From NCBI GenBank assembly GCA_018873225.1, contig JAEILZ010000008.1, positions 2,046,001 through 2,110,000 on the forward strand: DNA of 64,000 nucleotides, written 5' to 3'. Shown one piece after another: positions 46,767-58,874 of this stretch. The translations under genes and the position numbers were made by a program. The notes under the pieces were generated by a model. That model worked only from the letters and a program-made list of their open reading frames with translations, was not told the DNA's origin and searched no databases. Numbering within the stretch: position 1 is the stretch's first letter; each line of letters opens with the position of its first letter. Origin of the DNA: [Phialemoniopsis] sp. UDSM-2020 (Eukaryota; Ascomycota; Sordariomycetes; Thyridiales; Thyridiaceae).

Positions 46767-49700
46767 TCATCCGTCAATGGGACATCTATACTCCCTCTCC
46801 TTGCCACCGAAATCAATCGAGTAACGCCGGCCTCCGGGCCTGTTCTCGTTCTGCGCTCGTATGGCCTCGAGGCAGTTCCTATGATAAATGTGCCTGCATG
46901 CAAAAATAACCAACGGTCCCAGGAGCTGGTCCTTGGCCGCGGCAGGCCCTACGGTCCCGCCATTCTCATGCCCGGCCGCGCCCTCCTCGCCCTCGGCTTG
47001 ATTAGCGCCCGCAGCAGTGCTTACAGCTGCTCTGCCCTTGCCCTTTCCTTTGCCCTCACCATCCGAGGCGCTCTCATTGCCATCGGCTTTACCTTTGCCT
47101 CTATCTGCATCGACGCCGCTAGCCAGTGCTTTCCGTTCGGCTCGGCGCTCCTGGTCTTGGGCCTGCTTCAGCTCGTAAGCCTCGTAGACGTTGCCCTGGA
47201 TGCCCGGGCCCCAGACCCGGCGCCCGCAGGCCTCGCACGTGGACCCCTTTGCCCTCCAGCCCCTTCGCCGGAGTTCGACCGCCTTCTTGACGTTGACGAA
47301 GAGACTGCGCTCCAGCAGCCGGTTCGAGAGCTGCAGGATCGACTCTTCATAGGCATACGCCGAGAAGATGGAGGAGATAACAGATCGTAGGTCAGCAAGA
47401 CTTGGAGAAGACTCGGCCGCCCGCGCCAGAAAGGCTCTCAATATCCGGAGGAACGAGAGATTGCTGGCCGAGCTTGAGGCCGTCCGGCTGGTTGCACCCT
47501 GGGTCGCCGAATGAGACGACGTAGCTGTCAGCAGAGCAGTAAAAGTGTGCTGTACAATGGTCCGCAAAAGGGCGACGAGCTGCTCCTGGTCGACGCCTTG
47601 CGAGAGATCCTCCTCGTCCGATGCACTTGACGCATTTGACATCCGGCGTCTCTGAGGAGCGGAATGAATAGCCGGCGTGATATTGCGCGTGATCTGAACA
47701 GCTGTATCGATCAAATTCAGCCAGAGCATCTCATCGGGAGACAACGCTTCGTTAGCTGGCGACCCTTGCCGGCTCTGTGTCCCATGGCTCTTGTGCATTT
47801 TGGTCTGCTTCTGACACAACCACAGCCCTACGTGGACGTATTTTTGAAGGCCTCTAATGAGGTCTTCAGCAGCACCCTGGAGATCTACTTCGTCCGACTG
47901 ATCGCCGGCGAAGAGACCTTGCAGCGCCGATTCTAGCGTATGAAGATGCTTGGTCAAGCGGTCCATAGCTTGCTGTATCTGGCCTTCGCGAGCCATCAGG
48001 ATCACAGCACCATCAATGACACCGCTCTCCTCCATTGTCGGCAATAATTGATCGAGGCGAAGATCGGTCGACTGTACGAGGCCCACGTACTCCGAGACAT
48101 GTGTAGAGTCAAACTCGCACATCAAGCGAACATATTGTTCGATCAAGTCTCTTTCTTCGTTTGTAACCGAAACCTGCGCATCCTCTGGCTCGAGTATTGT
48201 CCGGAGATACGTAAACTGCAGAGAAGGCTCATCGGCCACTGTTTCCAGGACGTGTGGATGTAGCTCTGGGGCAAACTCGCCCAACGTCTTTGCAGACTCG
48301 ACCGGGTCAAACTCGACGAGCTCCCGCGAATGCTCACGGATGACTTGGTGGACATCGTGCAACTGACGCTTCGACAACCCGGCTTGCGAACGGAGACAGT
48401 CAGCGATGGCTTGATAGGTCGACTCGCGATCATCCGGATCCTCAAAGTAGGTTTCGAGTAGCTTTCCGTACTGCTCGTCGTGCTTGTATATCCGCTTCAA
48501 AATACGGAAGAAGCCAGCTTGTCTGAAGAGCGGGATGAGGGCGGGGATATCTGGAGGTTGGTATACTGAAAGCAAGTACTCTGCACTCAGTTGGGCATCA
48601 TCCGCTAGATCCTGGCCAGGATAGTTGCAAAGACCGGTCAACACTTTGGTCAGGGTCGAGCCTGGCAACAGCAGGTATTGCGAGTACGTGGGTAGGTTGC
48701 GGGCAATAAACATGTCGAGGTATATCGTGTCCTCGACAACGAAATCTGCCGGGTTCATAATCTCAAGTAGTATGGAGACAATGTACTGCCTGTCCACGGT
48801 CAGGCCGAAGATCTGCTCCTCTGGCAGATCTTTACTGGTCCCGCCGTTTAGGTGTTTCTCCGGAGACTCGTTGAGAAACGCATCCTCAAAGGCTTCGTTC
48901 AACAAGCTCAAGAAACTTGGAGCATCGAACTTGAGTATCATGCGCAGATACGGAAAAGAAGGTTCGCTTGCCTCGCCGGGCCTGGTGAGGAACGGCGCGC
49001 CGCTCCCCTTGGGCCATGCAATCGTCTTGCCGGAGAAAAGGAACCAGTAAATCTCAGCTTTCGCCTGAAGTTGGACATCCTCCGTCATGCGCTCTTCGGT
49101 TGGGTAGATACGGCCTGTGAGAACGTAGGATAGGTAAGGGAATATCTTCAAGGCATTCACGCCGTAGATCTCTTGTTCCATCACATTTCCCTCCACATAT
49201 TCTCCGTCTCGCATAAGCGGAATGAGTAGTGTCAACAAGTCAATCAGCGGCGTGATGAAATCATTCATGGCCTGATTCCACACGTAGATCAGAGCGTCGT
49301 AAAGGCTATGCTGCTTGCAGAGCACAGTGATCTCGTCCAGATCCAAGGTGGCGGTCTCCATCCGGCAGATCATGTCTTCAAGTCGATCTTCTAGCCCCTT
49401 CGTGACGAAGTGAGTGACCAGGGCCTTGACGACGACAGGAGGTACAACCGTTACAGTTCCCTCGAGAATGTACGGCTCCAAGGTCTCCAAGAAAATCCCC
49501 TCGACTTCAGCTTCCTCGAACCATTCATACATCTCATCGAAGAGGAAGTCAACGTCGCCAACACTCTGGCAGGCCACGAAACAAGTCTTCGCTAATTCTT
49601 GGAGGTGGCTGTCATCGACTTTGGCCGGATCTTTTTGTCTTTGATTGAATGCATACTTCAACGAAGCACTCATGATCTCCATCAGCTTCTCTTGGACCAT

Positions 49701-51728
49701 GGAATGCCGCAAGTCCGAATCCTCGGGGAGCCCGATCGTAAGCTTGTCGGCATCGCCGGTATAATATGATGTTGCGAGCTGGATGGCTCCCATATAGTCT
49801 CCGGTCTCCATCAGCGCTATCAGGCGATCAGCCCAGTTGGACAATGAGCCAATAGAGACGTCGTTGAAACCCATGAGGAAGATACGCCCCTTGTAGGTCT
49901 TGAAGCTCATAGAGAAAGCGTCGGCCACAACGCCGTGCATAGACGTATCATCCTCGTCTAACTGCTCGACCAGGGTATGTAGCTGTTTTGAGAACAAATC
50001 GGCGTGGTAGATGTACTTGTGTATGAGATCAAAGGCTTCCGTCATCCGCATGCTCTGATCTTCTACAACAATCAATCGTTGAGAGATCGTCAAGACCGCA
50101 ATGACAGAACGACTTAGCCACTGAACCGCCACGATGGCTTCCTCGCACCTCCATCGGCTTCTAGCCTTGAAGTTCAGATTTGCGGGCTTGTCCTTGTCCT
50201 CGGCTGGTACTTCATCCACATCGAGTACCGTCAGAACATTTGACCAGCAGTAGACCAGTTTCACCTTGGAAATTTGACTGCCGGTCTTCGGGTCGGGTGT
50301 CTTCAACTTGACCGCGGGGAACCATGCCAGACAGCCGCTCATAGCGCTATGTGGAGCGACTTCCTTCGGTCGTGGTGACTTGTGCTGGGTGTTGGCCACG
50401 GGAGTGGTTGATACAATTACCAGGAGGTATGGAGTTAGCATCGCTGTCAGTCCCATACTGTCTGATGCGCGTTCGATATTCCCGAGGGGCAGGGATGCAA
50501 AGGCTAGCACAGTGCTGGGCTTGATCGGCTTGGCTGATGGCGGCTGCGAGCCCGGGTAGCGCCCAAGGATACGAGTCGTCTTGACAGTCCTTCCTAACGA
50601 GCCAGTTCCGCGGGTGGCAAGATGTGAGAACGCCATACCCCTGTCGTCCGCAGACACCAGCGCAGTGTGTCTAGTACCTAGAAATCCGAGACTGGTGATC
50701 GCAACATTCGGCAGATGTCCGTCTTGAGTCCGATCCGTTACCTGAGACGGATCTAGGGGTGGTATGTGGAGAAAAGGTCTGGACGCTCTGCTTGTATCCC
50801 AAGTGAAGATGCTACCGTTGGCATGTCCTCCAGCAACGGTGCTATGATCAGCAGAGATCGCGATAGACACAATCGCTCCCGATTCCACGGCTATACTTTC
50901 GTCAGCGAAGCCATATACTCTATCAATACTTTGAGAAACTTACCTTTCGTCCCAGGTCCAAGAATCATTTTCAGGTTCTGGTTGTAATCAAACATTAAAA
51001 TTATCCCCTTCGAAGTCCCCAGGACAATGGATGCCGACACCGCAATGCACGTCGGTGATCCAAAATTCCTCTTGCCAGCTTCGGAGAAAGCCTGGCCGTT
51101 CAGTTTCCTGAGCTTCGTCCAACGTACGACCTCCCATGGCGGCGATGGGCTTTCGGTGTCCCCCTGGTCGAACAGGAATTGGCTGCTCAACGAGGCGTTT
51201 CGACTATGTGGCGAGAGAAAGGCCGGTGACGATGGTCGGGGAGACAGAATGCTAGGTGAGGCTATACGGGCTGAGAACCTTCTGTCGAATGGTCTGAATG
51301 AGGGCGTCGGGCTGCTCAAGCCGGGACGAGATGCGATAGAGGGCAGAACACTGCTGCTTGGCGACGAGATCATCGAGCCCTAGAACACAATCAGCGGAGA
51401 GAACCATGGCACAAGGGGTCCCCAAACCCACCTGTATCGAAGGAGAATCATCAGGGATAGACAAGAGAGAGTCCACCGGACTACGAGCCCTCCTCGGCAA
51501 CCCATCCATGGATCCATCCTGCGAAGCAAGGTCTGAGTGCTCGTCCAACACCCTGTGATAACGATTTAAGCTGGCGCCGTTCTCGACTCGTACCGGAGTC
51601 GACGGCGACTGTATCTCCTCCTCGAGTATGTCAGATATCGTATGGTCCTCATCCTTGTCTCCCTTCACGGTCTCCTCGTCGCTAGAGCTAGGGCTCCCCG
51701 GTGGAGGAAGATCTGTCTCGTCGTCCAT
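46767..51728 (-). CDS. vps8: Vacuolar protein sorting protein 8 (Vps8, CORVET subunit)
   Basis: Three exons (51728-51432, 51379-50944, 50890-46767) give 1618 residues. An acidic N-terminal region is followed by a WD40/beta-propeller-like half (VSIAISADHSTVAGGHANGS, ITSLGFLGTRHTALVSADDR), then a long alpha-solenoid of the Vps8/CLH type. A C-terminal RING-like domain has CEACGRRVWG, then after a low-complexity insert VIFACRHIYHRNCLE and a closing CPID. Vps8 is the Rab5-binding subunit of CORVET, which tethers early endosomes. The disordered insert inside the RING (Lys/Gly/Glu/Ala-rich, about 100 residues) is large, but such inserts occur in filamentous-fungal homologues. Size and layout are as expected. 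Confidence 0.93.
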
Positions 51729-52323
51729 GGCGACAGATATGCCATTATCTTCCTCCAGCTCCGAGGACAGGTTTCTTATGTGCGCGCGACTTCCACATGC
51801 AGGGCTCGGTTATGGATCGTTGTGCGGATGCGCCTATTATTCGGTGGTCCGGGAGTGCGCGGATGGCAATGGGCAAGGCTGATTCCGGCGTCTCGTGTCC
51901 TGGCCGTCGAGGCTCGCCTTGGAGTCTAATTCAAAGACACAAGAAGTGCAAGGCTCTCACAAAGCAAGCAGTGCGCCTCGCTTTCAATGAACCATAGAAA
52001 CAACTTGCTGTATGAACGCGTGTGCAGGCACCATCATCATGCTGTGTCATTCAGTGGTCCATTGGAAGCTGGGGGGTAGCTGTTAGTCCCAGGTAATGGG
52101 GCTTAGCTCCAGTCTCCAGTAGCCATGTGCCCTGTACTGCGCGTTATCGCACAGCGGGCCAATCAATGATCCGGATAAGATAACATTTTGGTGGCAGATC
52201 AATTGATTTAGCTGTGCTATGACTTCACAGTCGCATTCTCTCTCCACCAACCTCAACTGCTCTCCCAGGCCCCTGTCGCAAACTCCTGAACCTCGACCCT
52301 CCCCGGCAAGAGAACTCGGCAGA
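51729..52323. promoter_or_regulatory. Divergent promoter region between vps8 and the GPALPP gene, 595 bp
   Basis: Two divergent starts flank this stretch. The GPALPP frame stays open to an ATG at 52219 inside it. Short + strand frames overlap without recognisable content. I see no clear TATA box. Confidence 0.4.
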
Positions 52324-53427
52324 ATGTCTTCAATCGGTCCACAGCTCCCCCTTACATCACCAAAGCGCAAGCGCGCCGTCGAAGACGAAGCCAGCGCAAC
52401 GGCAGATGGGCGACCAAGCAAGAGCGCTCGGCCCAACGGCGACGAAATCGATCTAGACAGCGACTCGGAGGACGACTACGGCCCTCCTGCTCCCGGCGCG
52501 GCCAAGCCCTCCATAGGCCCAACTCTACCTCCTCAAGCGAACACAAACAACCAAGACGAGATCGACCTTGACGACTCAGATGACGATGACACAGGGCCTG
52601 CACCCCCAGCAGCAAAGCCCAAGGTCTCCGGCCCAACGCTCCCGCCCTCACACACCACCTCAAGCGCGGAAGCGCCTCCTTCCACAGCGCGCCGGGTCCT
52701 AGGCCCTTCCCTCCCACCAGCAGACCTCTCCACCAAGCCCGCCGACGACTCCGACTCGGACTCGGACTCGGACTCGGACTACGGCCCCGCCCTGCCAGGC
52801 AGCCAGCGCAGCGCGCAGCGTTCCTCCGTTGCGCAGTCCCAGCAGGCCGCCGCCGCCGCATCGGCTGCTTCCTCGGCGCCCCAGCGCGACTCGTGGATGT
52901 TGGCGCCCGGCGCGGCCAGCAGCTCCGGCCCAGACCCGACGAAGCTCAAGGCGCGCAAGTTCGCGACAGGCCGCGCAGCCGGAGCGGCGTCGTCGGCAGG
53001 AGGCGGCGGCGGGATAAGCGCCATATGGACAGAGACGCCGGAAGAGAAGGCCAAGAGGCTGGCTGATGCGGTCTTGGGCCGCGGCAGCGATCCGCAACAG
53101 CAGCAGGGTCCTGGTGCAGCTGCCGCCGCGGCGCGGAATAATAGTTACAGCAAGGAGCAGGAGGCAAAAGTGCGCGCATATACAGAGGCTACGCGAGGAA
53201 AGAGTCTGTACGAGGAGCACCAGTCTATTCGAAAGGAGGGCAAGGCTGAGCGGGAGCGCGGCAGGCTAGGCAAGGACAGTGAAGAGGAAGACGACCCGAG
53301 CAAGCGGGCCTTCGACAAGGAGAAAGACATGGCGCTGGGCGGTAGAATTAACCACACGCAGCGACGGCAGCTGCTGAACCAAGCTGCAGACTTTGGTGGC
53401 AGGTTCCAGAAGGGGAAATACTTATAG
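52324..53427 (+). CDS. GPALPP-motif protein (DUF3752)
   Basis: A single exon. I choose ATG 52324 (MSSIGPQLPLTSPKRKR), because family members begin with this GPALPP-like motif; the upstream ATG at 52219 would add 35 unlike residues. The protein has 367 residues. The N-terminal half holds seven GP-x-x-P-type motifs (IGPQLPL, YGPPAPG, IGPTLPP, TGPAPPA, SGPTLPP, LGPSLPP, YGPALPG) alternating with acidic Asp/Ser runs. The C-terminal DUF3752 domain is basic and helical (SIWTE-like ISAIWTETPEEKAKRLAD, YEEHQSIRKEGKAER, MALGGRINHTQRRQLL). GPALPP1 is found in spliceosome-associated and nuclear fractions in animals, and its role is unclear. A hexanucleotide repeat encodes a Asp-Ser run. Confidence 0.88.
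   Translation: MSSIGPQLPLTSPKRKRAVEDEASATADGRPSKSARPNGDEIDLDSDSEDDYGPPAPGAAKPSIGPTLPPQANTNNQDEIDLDDSDDDDTGPAPPAAKPKVSGPTLPPSHTTSSAEAPPSTARRVLGPSLPPADLSTKPADDSDSDSDSDSDYGPALPGSQRSAQRSSVAQSQQAAAAASAASSAPQRDSWMLAPGAASSSGPDPTKLKARKFATGRAAGAASSAGGGGGISAIWTETPEEKAKRLADAVLGRGSDPQQQQGPGAAAAAARNNSYSKEQEAKVRAYTEATRGKSLYEEHQSIRKEGKAERERGRLGKDSEEEDDPSKRAFDKEKDMALGGRINHTQRRQLLNQAADFGGRFQKGKYL
52747..52779 (+). repeat. GACTCG hexanucleotide microsatellite inside the GPALPP gene
   Basis: Five tandem GAC-TC(G/C) units plus a final GAC encode an alternating Asp-Ser run in an acidic linker. The in-frame hexamer means copy-number change would not shift the frame. Confidence 0.8.
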
Positions 53428-54009
53428 ACCCGATAATTGATCGCGAATAATGAATGACAATTCACGCAAACGGGCACGAAGATGTCCGAAATTTATATGC
53501 ATTTCATGAGAGCGTCCAATGTGACTAAATGCCGGGTAAGACGCCGCCTCTTTCCTATAACTCCGATGATATCCCTTCCATGGGAACAGATGCTGATATC
53601 CGTTCCATCTCACGGCATTGCAAAATGAGAAAATCAGGCCGTAAACCCATCCTGCTGTGCATCCAGAATGCGAGCCGCCCTTTCCGCAAACTTCCCAACT
53701 AATAAATCAGATCAGACACTCATCGTCGTGTACTTGCTACAGGTATCGCTAAAAACAAAAAGGAGAGGGAGGGATGGTTGATGATGTCAGGTGTCAAACG
53801 ATCTTGCTCTTTGTGCAAATCGTTCAACCGTGCCAGAGAAACTTTTAATTCTTCTGGCGGCATTCAAAACGCAAATGTGCTGCCGGGATAACACAGTGCA
53901 GATAAATACGTGCGGTGTTGATATGTGCATGATAGACGTGTGAGAGAAAAAGGATGACCAGGTATTGACGCTTGGGCTAGCATCTCGGGAATGGTGAGAC
54001 TCAATAGCT
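53428..54009. other. Convergent 3' intergenic, 582 bp
   Basis: This lies between the stop codons of the GPALPP gene (+) and the RING-H2 gene (-). Short frames only; no feature is recognised. Confidence 0.5.
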
Positions 54010-55637
54010 TCAAGAGTAGCGCACACCGGCTTCGAGTTGAGATGGGGTGGGCTGGGTGGCTGGCGCGTCCGCGTTTGTGCCAGGAGACGCTGACTCCTGT
54101 CCCTGAGTTTGTTGTTGAGGGGTCTGGTTAGATCTGAATCCCGGGAGGCGCGAGGTGACGCTGCTGAACATCCCACCAGAATTGGAAGACTCGGTGGTCA
54201 CTTCGGGTGCAGTCGAGTTCGTTTGAGCCGGAGTCGCATCCGTTCGACGTTGGCGACTACCCCGGCTGAAAAACCCGCCGCGTCGCTCCGTTGTGGTAGT
54301 CCCCTGGGTGGCAGGTTGGGCTTCTTGGGCCTCGGCTTGCTGAGTTGCAGGCTGCTCAGTTGTGGTAGTGTTTTGGGCAGCCGTGTCGGTGGGGGCGGCG
54401 GTATTTCTGTTGCGGCTGGGGAAGAAGCGGCCGTTGCCACGAAGACCAAACCACGAGGCCTGAGGTCTCGATGGCATTCTGTTGCGTCCATTTTCATTCA
54501 GAGTGACTTGGATGACACCGGTCGTGCCGTCGCCGCCCTCGCCGGCTTGGGGTCGAGGCTTGGGTACGTAGTAGTCGGCCTTGCACAGCGGGCAGCAGGC
54601 CCTACGGCTTGTCAACCACGGGTCGACGCAGACAGCATGAAAGGCGTGGCCGCAAGTCAGACCTCTGACGTCGTCATCATCCTCGAGAGAGTCGATGCAG
54701 ATAGCGCAGCTGTCGCCGGGGGCGTTCATCATCTCTGGAGGCAAAGCGGCATCGATGTGGTCGTCCTCGTCCTCGTCATCAAAACTAGACGTTCTGGTTG
54801 TGACCTTGGGCAGCGTGGCATCAGGTTGCGTGGTAGTTCTCGCCGGTTGTACATCGGCGGCTGTAGGTATCCTATCAAGCTGATTGGCAGAGGTAGAGTC
54901 CTGGTTGTTTTCCTTGGCCGTCACAGCAGTTGCGGGCCGGTCATCAGTGGAATCGCGCTCTTTGGGTGGTAGATCTGGTATAACACCGTCCACAGATCGC
55001 ACGCTGTTGGCACGGCTAGGTGGTACCGAGACGCCTCCCTGCGTGGGCAGACCCTCGTGGACTCGACCTGCGACCCAGCTTTTATACTTGAGCATGGGAA
55101 ACTTCTCGTTGACCTCTTCCATGGTCATGAGCTTCTTCTCCCTTCTCCTCCTGTGCGGTCTCGGCATGTTTTCCAGATTGATGGGCTCGCCATCCTCATT
55201 GAGCCGCATCTGCCGATTCCTGGCATTGTATCGGAAGCAGTATTTAACGCCCACGATGATCCTGTTTATCTGCGTTAACATGCCGAATCAAAATGCATAC
55301 CCAGAGCCATGGGAATATCTAACCATAGATTCGTAAAGACCACACCGAATCCCAGTGCAACAAAGAACAGCAGCGGCGAGCTTTGGCCGGTAGTCTGCTG
55401 CGTTCCATTGGGATTACCCGTTCCACCGTTCGCTGGTGCAGTCTCGGTAGTAGAGGCTGATGACGACGAGGCAGTGGTAGGCGAAGGGGCCGGCGCCGAG
55501 GTTGAAGGAATCTCGGACTGTGCTGCAGACGTTGCCAGGTCGGTTGCGCTGTTTATCACGCTGGTGAGCGTCTCGGACGCAACCTGCCGAGCGAAGACGG
55601 CGGCGCCTTGTACGAAGGCGGGATCGATGATTGCCAT
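54010..55637 (-). CDS. Membrane-anchored RING-H2 protein, probable E3 ubiquitin ligase
   Basis: Two exons (55637-55324 and 55261-54010) give 521 residues. After a Ser/Thr-rich N-terminal region there is one clear transmembrane helix (LLFFVALGFGVVFTNLW followed by IIVGVKY), completed across the intron. The cytosolic part has a basic stretch, then a RING-H2 domain (CAICIDSLEDDDDVRGLTC, GHAFHAVC, CPLC) with C3H2C3 order, then a long Gln/Thr/Ala-rich tail. RING-H2 proteins with one membrane helix usually ubiquitinate membrane or vacuole-bound substrates. The intron uses a GTTAGA donor at 55323; the more consensus GTATGC nearer the acceptor does not give an open frame or a full helix. Confidence 0.85.
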
Positions 55638-58022
55638 GGTGGTGACTTGGTCGGTCGAGGGGACTGAACGTTCTCACGAGTGATGCTGTCGAGCCTGAAC
55701 CATGGAATGCTGAGGCTAATCAAAGCCTAGCCGCTAGAGGGAACCGTATTGCCTGCAATTCAATTTGTCGACTCCATTCAGCGTGACGATCTATTTCGCA
55801 CTGCGATATTGAAAATATTCGGATTTCAATCGTAAACGGCCTTTTCGCAGAGGCGAATGGGTTTCCTTAATCCGACAGAACGAACGAGGGTGCGTTCGTT
55901 GTGAGGTGAAACCGATGGAAATGGGATTGAGAGCGGAATAGACGGAGGCGAGCGAACGGTGGTGGTGGAGAAGGTGGTGCAGGACGTGTTTAAAAGAAAG
56001 GCGGGAAAATGGGTGCGAAAGCCGGGAAGGTCGAATTCAGTGCTCCGACCAAACCAACACGACAGGCGCACTGGCGCTGACTTGGCCCTCCTCGTAAGAC
56101 AGGGATTTTGGGTTTAGGAGGGGGGCGAAGGTGGGCAAGTGGGTTCCCTGGGGGGGTTGACCAGCCTGTCAGCGTGCGTCCGTAGCTGAGAACTGGGCTT
56201 GCTGGGCTGGAAGGGGTGAAGAAATGGGGAGTGCGCCGAGAGATGAGGAGGGGGTGAGGTGATTCATCTGGGCTTGATGGCTTCCTCCGCCCTGACTCTG
56301 CTTCTGGATAGCGCTGCGCTAAAATGTCCTAAGGAAGGGCGAACTACTTTAGAAGGAGAAACCCCATGCGACGACGCCGACCGACAACGATACTTTTTGG
56401 CCCAGTGTGTCCGACACCCGTCCGCTTACAGAGAGAACCTTTGGGAAACTTTAGAACTTTATCCACAATGGCCGGCTCTCGACCGTGTGCAAAAGTCAAG
56501 CCAATGTCCTGCCGCTCCAACCTGCCCAGTGCCACTATATCGCCGCCGCCTTTTGTCTCTTCCCCAGCCAAAACTAATGCGCCGCTATCTCCTCCCGCCC
56601 GCCCGCATTCTGCTACCTATATCTGGCCATGCAGAAGATGGAAGAAAAGGCAGAGCGCCGGCCGAGAACAAATATATCATCCCTCATCTCATAGTTTGCG
56701 GGCTAATGCGCGACGGTTAACCATATTTCGTGTTTTGCAATCAACGCTCGTCTCGCTGTGCGAGGTAAATGATTACGCTTAGGGAGTAAGTGTTAGGTGT
56801 CGCAGATGCACCCCCCCAGGATGCACCCCAGGGATTCCGACGTACTTCGTAGCTGCGTGCTAGGATGCCCGCATTATCCCAGATTCTGGGCATCCCGGTG
56901 CTTTGCTGTCGCATAACCATGTTGAGGAGGGGCCCTTTGAAACCGACCATTGGTATCAGTGCTATCTCCCATCGAGCAAGTCCTTCTGCCCTGCTTTTTT
57001 CTGAAGCCGCCAGATGACCCCCTGACGAGGTGGTGTTATCCTCACCCCTACCTCCCCTACCTTCAGCCACACAAGACCATGGGCGTTGTGTAACAACCCG
57101 ATTCGAGCGTATTGCCATCACTATCCAGCCCGCTTCTGAATAATCGCAAAGTCAGTTCAAGGTCTCGAGCAAGACTCAGGCCACTGGCGAGAATCTGACT
57201 GTCCTCTGTCAGTAATGAGACAAATCCCCGGCAAAATACAGTCTCTCGGTACTCGCATCAGAGACCAGAAGACCAGACAGTCGATAATCTGGGTCGTCTA
57301 GTCACGTCTCACCAAATTTCCGTGCTGTAGTGCCACCCCAGATCTCCAGTGGCAGCAACTGGTTCTCCATCACAACCTGATTCGTGGACAGCTCTCCCAG
57401 CAAATGGTCGCGCTTTGCGGTCGCGCCATGTTGTCAGGAAAACAAGGCCAAAAGGGCGCCCACTAGCGAGAAACTGCATCGCGCGTCATTGTATCACTGT
57501 TGACGTCTCGCGATGCAATGACAGTTCACGACTGACATCAACCTCGAACCCAGATTCGATACGACAGATGTACAAAGATAAGACCCCAGAGAGTGCCAAG
57601 AGATTCCCAAGATTCCAAGCCGCCACCATTGCGTGTGCACGCCTGAAGGCACAAAGGCTTGAACGGCTCGTGACACCCCGCGCCCAGCCGACTAAGCACT
57701 CTGATTCTCGGCGCGGGGAGTTGCCAATAGGAGGCCGGCACTTAGACAAAGTAGCTGCCAGATGCACGCGCATACCAAGATAGATCACTCTCCTTCAACA
57801 GATCATCTCCATACGACCTTCCTTTCCAGATGACTGAGAAATATTTGCTCACCACGTAGCCTTGGGAAAAGAGGTTTTTCTTTCTTCTAATCATTCTCAC
57901 CGTGTTGCAGGGCGGGACTAGAGGGAGCAACCCGTTTGCCTAGTCTTTTCCGACCTTTTGGAGCGTTTAATCGATACGCATGTCGTATAATCATGCAGCA
58001 CAACGATATCGACTCTTGAGTG

Positions 58023-58089
58023 GAGGGTTATCCTACTACACAAGTCAATATTTCGTAGAGACGTGTTATTACCTCTACTACCTCTGTAG
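58023..58089. repeat. Degenerate dispersed repeat, copy B
   Basis: This is the partner of 15534-15611, same orientation. Shared blocks in order are GAGGGTTATCCNACTACNCA, CGNAGAGACGTNTTNTT and CCTNTGTAG. On the minus strand the first block reads TGTAGTAGGATAACCCTC, which begins with TG as LTR ends do. No reverse transcriptase or integrase frame is seen nearby. Confidence 0.55.
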
Positions 58090-58847
58090 ACCTCCGCGCG
58101 CACAACAAATCTCGCAGCGAAGCAAACGAGCGGGGGACTGGCGCTCTCGTGCGGGGGATCGTGCATGCATGCTGCGACTCCTTACATACGGTGTAGACTT
58201 GACAAATGCTGTCAAAGGCACATTGCAATCATCTAAACTCCTCACGCCAAGTCACTTATTAGTGTTTCTCCCCCCGCCTTCCCTCTGCTTGTCACCGAAC
58301 ACTGAACGGGAAGGGGTCTTTCCACACAAAGATGCCCCGTCTCGCCGCCCCAAACGGAGGGATCGTGGGCGCCAAGACCTCCCGGTGGTGTGTTTGAGGA
58401 TGGGGAGTTCCCACCAGACCCGGTGGTGCCGGTGCAACCTCCTCCTCCCCTCAAGTACGCACCCGGGTAGGCTGTGCAGATCATTTGTCACGCACTTGTG
58501 CATATGCAGAGAGAGGACCACAGCACATTGGGCAGTACGCCTCCTCCTCTGCAAGACGAGATCATCAACCAATGTGTCGTATGAGCTCGCAATAACTTCA
58601 TGCTGGCCATGGCTACCCCGATCCTTTTCGCAGTGATGCCGTCATCACCAGGCGCAGTCTATAAACACGCTTCCACGGCCGTTGGAAATGCAACTGATTT
58701 GCGTTTTCCGGAGTGCGCTAGAGCCGGCACTTACGGGTAACGCGTCAGCAGATCCCACCACCCACGAGCGCGGAACACCGGCGGTCCGGACATGCCATGG
58801 CACTGGGTGGGATTGAGAAACAGTGGTTAAATTGTAAGACAGCCTTT

Positions 58848-58874
58848 CATCTGGGCCATCTGGGCCATCTGGGA
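58848..58874. repeat. Tandem repeat, 9-bp unit x 3
   Basis: CATCTGGGC occurs twice in tandem followed by CATCTGGGA. It is too short to suggest function. Confidence 0.8.

Noticed and set aside
52219..52323. Upstream ATG extension of the GPALPP protein
   Set aside because: The added 35 residues are unlike the family, whose members start with the MSSIGP-type motif found at 52324.
57349..57783. 144-codon frame on the plus strand
   Set aside because: It has no domain and random-looking composition, and other frames on the opposite strand are equally open across the same stretch.
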